Origin: Candidatus Endonucleibacter bathymodioli
GTDB lineage: Bacteria > Pseudomonadota > Gammaproteobacteria > Pseudomonadales > Endozoicomonadaceae
Direction of reading: 5' to 3'
Length of the DNA: 64,000 nt
Assembly (NCBI GenBank): GCA_030674915.1
Contig: JASXSV010000002.1
Span: 199,545 to 263,544 of the forward strand
This document shows positions 60,363 through 64,000 of the stretch, one piece after another (position 1 is the stretch's first letter; each line of letters begins with the position of its first letter). The translations under genes and the position numbers were made by a program. The notes beneath the pieces are model-generated. The model made no database searches, was not told the origin of the DNA, and was given only the letters and a program-made list of their open reading frames with translations.

Positions 60363-62636
60363 ATGACAGAGCAAACCTTTATTGGTGATGATGGGGTAGA
60401 GCGTCAATCCCTAAAAACCTATACGGAAAATGCATACCTTAACTATTCAATGTATGTCATCTTGGATCGGGCATTGCCGCATATAGGTGATGGGCTTAAG
60501 CCAGTTCAAAGACGTATTATTTATGCGATGAGTGAGCTTGGCCTCAAAAATACGGCTAAGTTTAAAAAGTCGGCAAGAACAGTAGGGGACGTCCTGGGGA
60601 AATTCCACCCTCATGGAGACAGTGCGTGCTATGAAGCAATGGTACTGATGGCTCAGCCGTTTTCTTATCGCTACCCTTTAGTTGATGGGCAAGGCAATTG
60701 GGGCTCACCGGATGACCCCAAGTCTTTTGCGGCCATGAGGTATACAGAGTCTCGACTGACGCCTTACGCAGACAGCCTGTTGAGCGAGCTGGGTCAAGGG
60801 ACCGCGAACTGGTCGCCAAACTTTGATGGCTCCCTGGAGGAGCCGGTAACTCTTCCTGCGCGACTTCCCAATCTTTTGCTTAATGGTGCCAGCGGTATTG
60901 CTGTTGGTATGGCTACAGATATTCCCCCTCATAATTTAAAAGAAGTTACGGACGCTTGTATACATATGCTGGACAACCCTAAAGCATCTGTTGCTGATCT
61001 ATGCAAATATATCCAGGGTCCAGATTTCCCCACTGAAGCAGAAATTATCACACCGAAAGAAGATATATTGAGGATCTACGAGCAGGGCCGCGGCTCTTTG
61101 CGAATGCGAGCCGTTTACCAGGTGGATAGCGGTGACGTGATAATTACAGCATTGCCGCATCAGGTTTCTGGCGCTAAGATTTTGGAGCAAATCGCAGCTC
61201 AAATGCAGGCTAAAAAACTTCCGATGGTTGTTGATCTTCGTGACGAATCTGATCACGAAAATCCTACTCGGCTGGTGATCGTGCCTAAGTCTAGCAAGGC
61301 AGATATAGGCAGTATTATGCAGCACCTATTTGCCAGCACCGATCTGGAGCGCACATACCGTGTGAACTTCAATATGATTGGTGTTGATGGTCGTCCCCAG
61401 GTGAAGCCACTTAATACAATACTGACAGAGTGGCTGTCATGGCGATGTGGAATAATTAAACGGCGATTAAAATTCAGGCTAGACAAGATACTTAACCGTT
61501 TGCATACCCTTGAGGGGTTGTTAATTGCGTTTCTTAACATTGATGAAATCATTAGCATCATTCGGACGGAAGAAAAGCCAAAAGCTATTCTTGTGGATCG
61601 CTTTGGGTTGTCAAATATTCAGGCGGAAGCCATTCTTGACTTGAAGCTGCGCCATCTTGCAAAACTGGAAGAAGTTAGAATCAGGACGGAGCAGGGTGAG
61701 CTTGGGCAGGAGCGTAAAAGTCTTGAAGTAACGTTAGGTTCTGAAAACAAGCTAAAAGCACTGCTTAAAAAAGAACTAAAGGCTGATACTAAACTCTACG
61801 ATAATGCGCGTCGTTCACCGGTAGCTGTGCGAGAAAAAGCAAAAATTCTAACGGAAACGGATATACTGACGTCTGAACCTGTCACGGTTGTGCTTTCAGA
61901 AAAAGGATGGGTCCGTTACGCGAAAGGACATGATGTCGATGTCGCTAACCTTAATTATAAGTCAGGCGACAGCTACCGAATGTCTGTTCAAGGGAAAAAT
62001 AGCCAGTTGTCTGTATTTATAGACTCAACAGGCAGGTCTTACTCTATTCAAACGCACACTTTGCCTTCTGGCAGGGGGCAGGGAGAGCCTCTAACAGGGC
62101 GGATAACCCCCCCCACTGGAGCAACTTTTGAGGGACTTTGTTTAGGGGAAAGTAGCGATTATTACCTATTGAGTAGTGATGCTGGTTATGGGTTTATTGC
62201 GCAGCACTCAGACCTGGTCTGTAAAAGCAAAGCTGGCAAGGCTATGCTAACTTTGCCGAAGGGCGCCAGAGTAATACCTCCAATAAAAGTTGTAGGGGGT
62301 AATAAAATTTTGGCTGTCATCACGAACGAAGGACGAATGTTGGCATTCCCTCTAGCTGAGCTGCCAAACCTGTCTCGGGGGAAGGGTAATAAAATCATAA
62401 GCATACCAAGCCACAGAGTGGCTGAGAGGAGCGAATTTGTCGCTGCACTGGCTCTTCTTGGTGAGGGGGACTCACTTGTTCTCCATGCTGGACGTCGTCA
62501 TATCACCTTAAAGTCCTCGGACTTGAAGCACTTTTTAGGAGAGAGAGGTAGGCGCGGAAATAAGCTACCCAGAGGCTTTCAGAAAGTAGATAGTGTGGAT
62601 GTGATTGTGAGTAGTGATCATGCTTTACGGACTTAG
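60363..62636 (+). CDS. parC: DNA topoisomerase IV subunit A
   Basis: 757 residues, normal length. The start [15 protein letters not shown] is followed by [28 protein letters not shown] with Ser87 and Glu91 at the quinolone-resistance positions (wild-type residues), and the catalytic tyrosine in [10 protein letters not shown] (Tyr127). The C-terminal half (from about 490) has the blades of the DNA-wrapping domain. With ParE it decatenates sister chromosomes. parE is not in this window. Confidence 0.97.
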   Translation: MTEQTFIGDDGVERQSLKTYTENAYLNYSMYVILDRALPHIGDGLKPVQRRIIYAMSELGLKNTAKFKKSARTVGDVLGKFHPHGDSACYEAMVLMAQPFSYRYPLVDGQGNWGSPDDPKSFAAMRYTESRLTPYADSLLSELGQGTANWSPNFDGSLEEPVTLPARLPNLLLNGASGIAVGMATDIPPHNLKEVTDACIHMLDNPKASVADLCKYIQGPDFPTEAEIITPKEDILRIYEQGRGSLRMRAVYQVDSGDVIITALPHQVSGAKILEQIAAQMQAKKLPMVVDLRDESDHENPTRLVIVPKSSKADIGSIMQHLFASTDLERTYRVNFNMIGVDGRPQVKPLNTILTEWLSWRCGIIKRRLKFRLDKILNRLHTLEGLLIAFLNIDEIISIIRTEEKPKAILVDRFGLSNIQAEAILDLKLRHLAKLEEVRIRTEQGELGQERKSLEVTLGSENKLKALLKKELKADTKLYDNARRSPVAVREKAKILTETDILTSEPVTVVLSEKGWVRYAKGHDVDVANLNYKSGDSYRMSVQGKNSQLSVFIDSTGRSYSIQTHTLPSGRGQGEPLTGRITPPTGATFEGLCLGESSDYYLLSSDAGYGFIAQHSDLVCKSKAGKAMLTLPKGARVIPPIKVVGGNKILAVITNEGRMLAFPLAELPNLSRGKGNKIISIPSHRVAERSEFVAALALLGEGDSLVLHAGRRHITLKSSDLKHFLGERGRRGNKLPRGFQKVDSVDVIVSSDHALRT

Positions 62637-62791
62637 GTGCAGTAATGGCTGCAGGAATATTGGCTGTGCCCGCTTACCCCGAACACTTATAGGTTGTTCT
62701 CCCTTGAAGGCGTGAAGATGTTGACTGCTCTCACCTTCAATGGTACGGCTACAGAGCGAAAGCAACATCTATTTTAACTGGCTACAATAAT

Positions 62792-63448
62792 CTAGTCCTT
62801 GCTGCACTTAATGCCGCAGCCCTTAATAATAAGCTGGGTTAGGCTTTCTGTTGCAGCCTCAATATCTTTCTCGCTAAGATTTTCTTTGCCAAGTACTGAT
62901 GCAACCTGAGGGCGAAAGTCAACATAGTACTGAGTTGTAGCCCATATAGTAAACAGTAGGTGCAGAGGATCAACAGGATCCATTTTGCCGTCCTTTATCC
63001 ATGAGCGAATAACACCTGACTTTTCATTTATCCAGTTAGAGAAGCAGTGAGAGTATTCTTTAAAACGTTGTCCGCCGTGAATTATTTCACTGCTAAAAAC
63101 CCGAGAGGCGTTAGAATGGGCTTGGCAATATTGCATTTTTGCACTAATATACGAGCGAAATGCCTTTTCAGGATCATCACTAGCATCTAGACCACTGAAA
63201 ACAGTTTCCCATAATTCCATGACATGCTTCAAAACAGCAGAGTAAAGATCCTGCTTGCTGTTAAAGTAATAATGGACATTTGCTTTTGGCAAGCCGGCTC
63301 TATTGGCAATATCTCTAATAGACGCGCCCTTAAACCCGCTGCTTACAAATTCATCCTCCGCAGCTTGCAAAATAATTTGTATGTTTTTCTGCCTAACCCG
63401 ACTAACTTTCACTTTAGCCTTTTCAGGTTTGGCTATAGATACTTGCAT
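62792..63448 (-). CDS. TetR/AcrR-family transcriptional regulator (RutR-like)
   Basis: 218 residues. The N-terminal helix-turn-helix reads KGASIRDIANRAGLPKANVHYYFNSKQDLYSAV (about 40-72), typical TetR. The C-terminal ligand domain (EKAFRSYISAKMQYCQAHSNASRVFSSEIIHGG) resembles the RutR/TetR_C_6 group, often linked to pyrimidine or fatty-acid control. The neighbour is parC, tail-to-tail, so the target gene is not evident. Confidence 0.88.
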   Translation of the reverse strand: MQVSIAKPEKAKVKVSRVRQKNIQIILQAAEDEFVSSGFKGASIRDIANRAGLPKANVHYYFNSKQDLYSAVLKHVMELWETVFSGLDASDDPEKAFRSYISAKMQYCQAHSNASRVFSSEIIHGGQRFKEYSHCFSNWINEKSGVIRSWIKDGKMDPVDPLHLLFTIWATTQYYVDFRPQVASVLGKENLSEKDIEAATESLTQLIIKGCGIKCSKD

Positions 63449-63651
63449 GGCTATTTCCGTATTGTTTGTGAATAGTAAGGCGTAAGTGTCGCATAATTAT
63501 GGGTAAAAACAACAGCTCAATAAGCGCCATATCCAACAGTCTATTTTAATATTACGCCTTAGTCTAATCTGTTTATCATAGTTTGGATAATAAGTTCATT
63601 TTCTGAGAAAGGCAGCTTGCGAATATAGTTCTGATCTTTTCTCAGTAAAAG

Positions 63652-63897
63652 ATGGATTCATCAATAAGCAATCGGCATCACCTTCACCGAATAAACGTCG
63701 AGCGGCATTCGCCTAGATACCAAGGGCCATTGAATATTCTTGGTTTTAAAGCTGTTTTTCTGAACTCTCCGCTGATGCCAAAAATCAACAGCGCAGAAAA
63801 AAACAGACTTGGGTTACTCGATAAGCAGCTTGAGTCCAAGAGTATTTGTTTGCAAAAAAAACTGAAGAGAGTGTCTTGTAGGTTTGATTCTGAATAA
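63652..63897 (+). CDS. Small hypothetical protein, 81 residues
   Basis: A basic open frame with HHLHRINVERHSPRYQGP and KQLESKSICLQKKLKRV. No clear ribosome site is present, and the family is unknown. It lies between the TetR gene and an IS5 terminus, so it may be spurious or partial. Confidence 0.3.
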   Translation: MDSSISNRHHLHRINVERHSPRYQGPLNILGFKAVFLNSPLMPKINSAEKNRLGLLDKQLESKSICLQKKLKRVSCRFDSE

Positions 63898-63974
63898 TAG
63901 GCTGAGTTTGTGGAGTGATACGAGGCTTTGAAGGGCTCATTAGCGGTGTTTTTTCGTGAATTATGTTTATCTAG

Positions 63975-64000
63975 GGAATCTCTGATTGAAGTGGTTTGCA
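63975..64000 (-). mobile_element. Terminus of an IS5-family copy extending beyond the window
   Basis: GGAATCTCTGATTGAAGTGG after a CTAG target word, matching the right-end terminal repeat of the element at 51446-53712 (complement of its end at 53712). The orientation is therefore minus. Only 26 bp are visible. Confidence 0.75.

Overview
The window looks like a piece of a low-GC, host-associated gammaproteobacterial chromosome. The block engB / cytochrome c4 / dsbA / EEP-type endonuclease at 55.9-59.9 kb follows the order known from Pseudomonas-like gammaproteobacteria, and parC lies beside it. The heavy load of insertion sequences (IS30, IS5 and IS3 families, several nested or decayed), many pseudogenes, and giant coiled-coil proteins suggest a symbiont or parasite, perhaps Oceanospirillales/Endozoicomonas-like. 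That taxonomic guess is inference; no rRNA marker is present. No tRNA, rRNA, CRISPR array or intact prophage was seen.

Layout. (1) 1-6.3 kb is a wrecked defence locus on the minus strand: a decayed type I restriction specificity gene (hsdS), then a Gabija-type pair, gajA (OLD-family ATPase/TOPRIM nuclease) and gajB (UvrD-like helicase, cut by the window edge). An IS30 element sits in the 3' end of gajA. Removing it with a 3-bp target duplication restores a gajA reading frame whose stop overlaps the gajB start. (2) 6.3-16.3 kb holds three tandem copies of a gene for a ~1020-1050-residue protein of unknown function. Copy 3 has an in-frame stop, an 8-bp repeat array lies before copy 2, and copy 2 has an expanded Gln-Glu tract. 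(3) 16.3-19.8 kb has IS debris, a 91-residue unknown protein, and a Na+/H+ antiporter-family transporter. (4) 19.9-41.0 kb is two adjacent giant genes (3653 and 3396 residues) 10 bp apart. Each has a Gln/Pro-rich N-terminus, a very long coiled coil, a beta-rich middle part and a superfamily-2 helicase-like ATPase, so they are paralogues; this is the strongest candidate for an undescribed system. (5) 42.1-47.5 kb, divergent from the giants, is a type I secretion ABC transporter (LapB-like), its HlyD/LapC-like adaptor, and an acidic protein with a VCBS-like C-terminal domain that may be its cargo. A pentapeptide-repeat protein follows on the other strand. (6) 48.8-56.5 kb contains a DsbA-like periplasmic protein, an IS5-family element with an IS30 element inside it, a lipoprotein/Nudix/NadD-like operon, and an EEP gene broken by a second, truncated IS5 copy. 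(7) 57.3-64 kb is mainly core genes: dsbA, cytochrome c4, engB, parC and a TetR regulator. The window ends in the terminus of a third IS5 copy.

How it fits together: the outer parts are ordinary chromosome, and the centre (about 6-48 kb) is an accessory island. It combines expanded or giant proteins with a secretion machine, an arrangement compatible with host interaction, although nothing in the sequence proves export of the giant or triplicated proteins.
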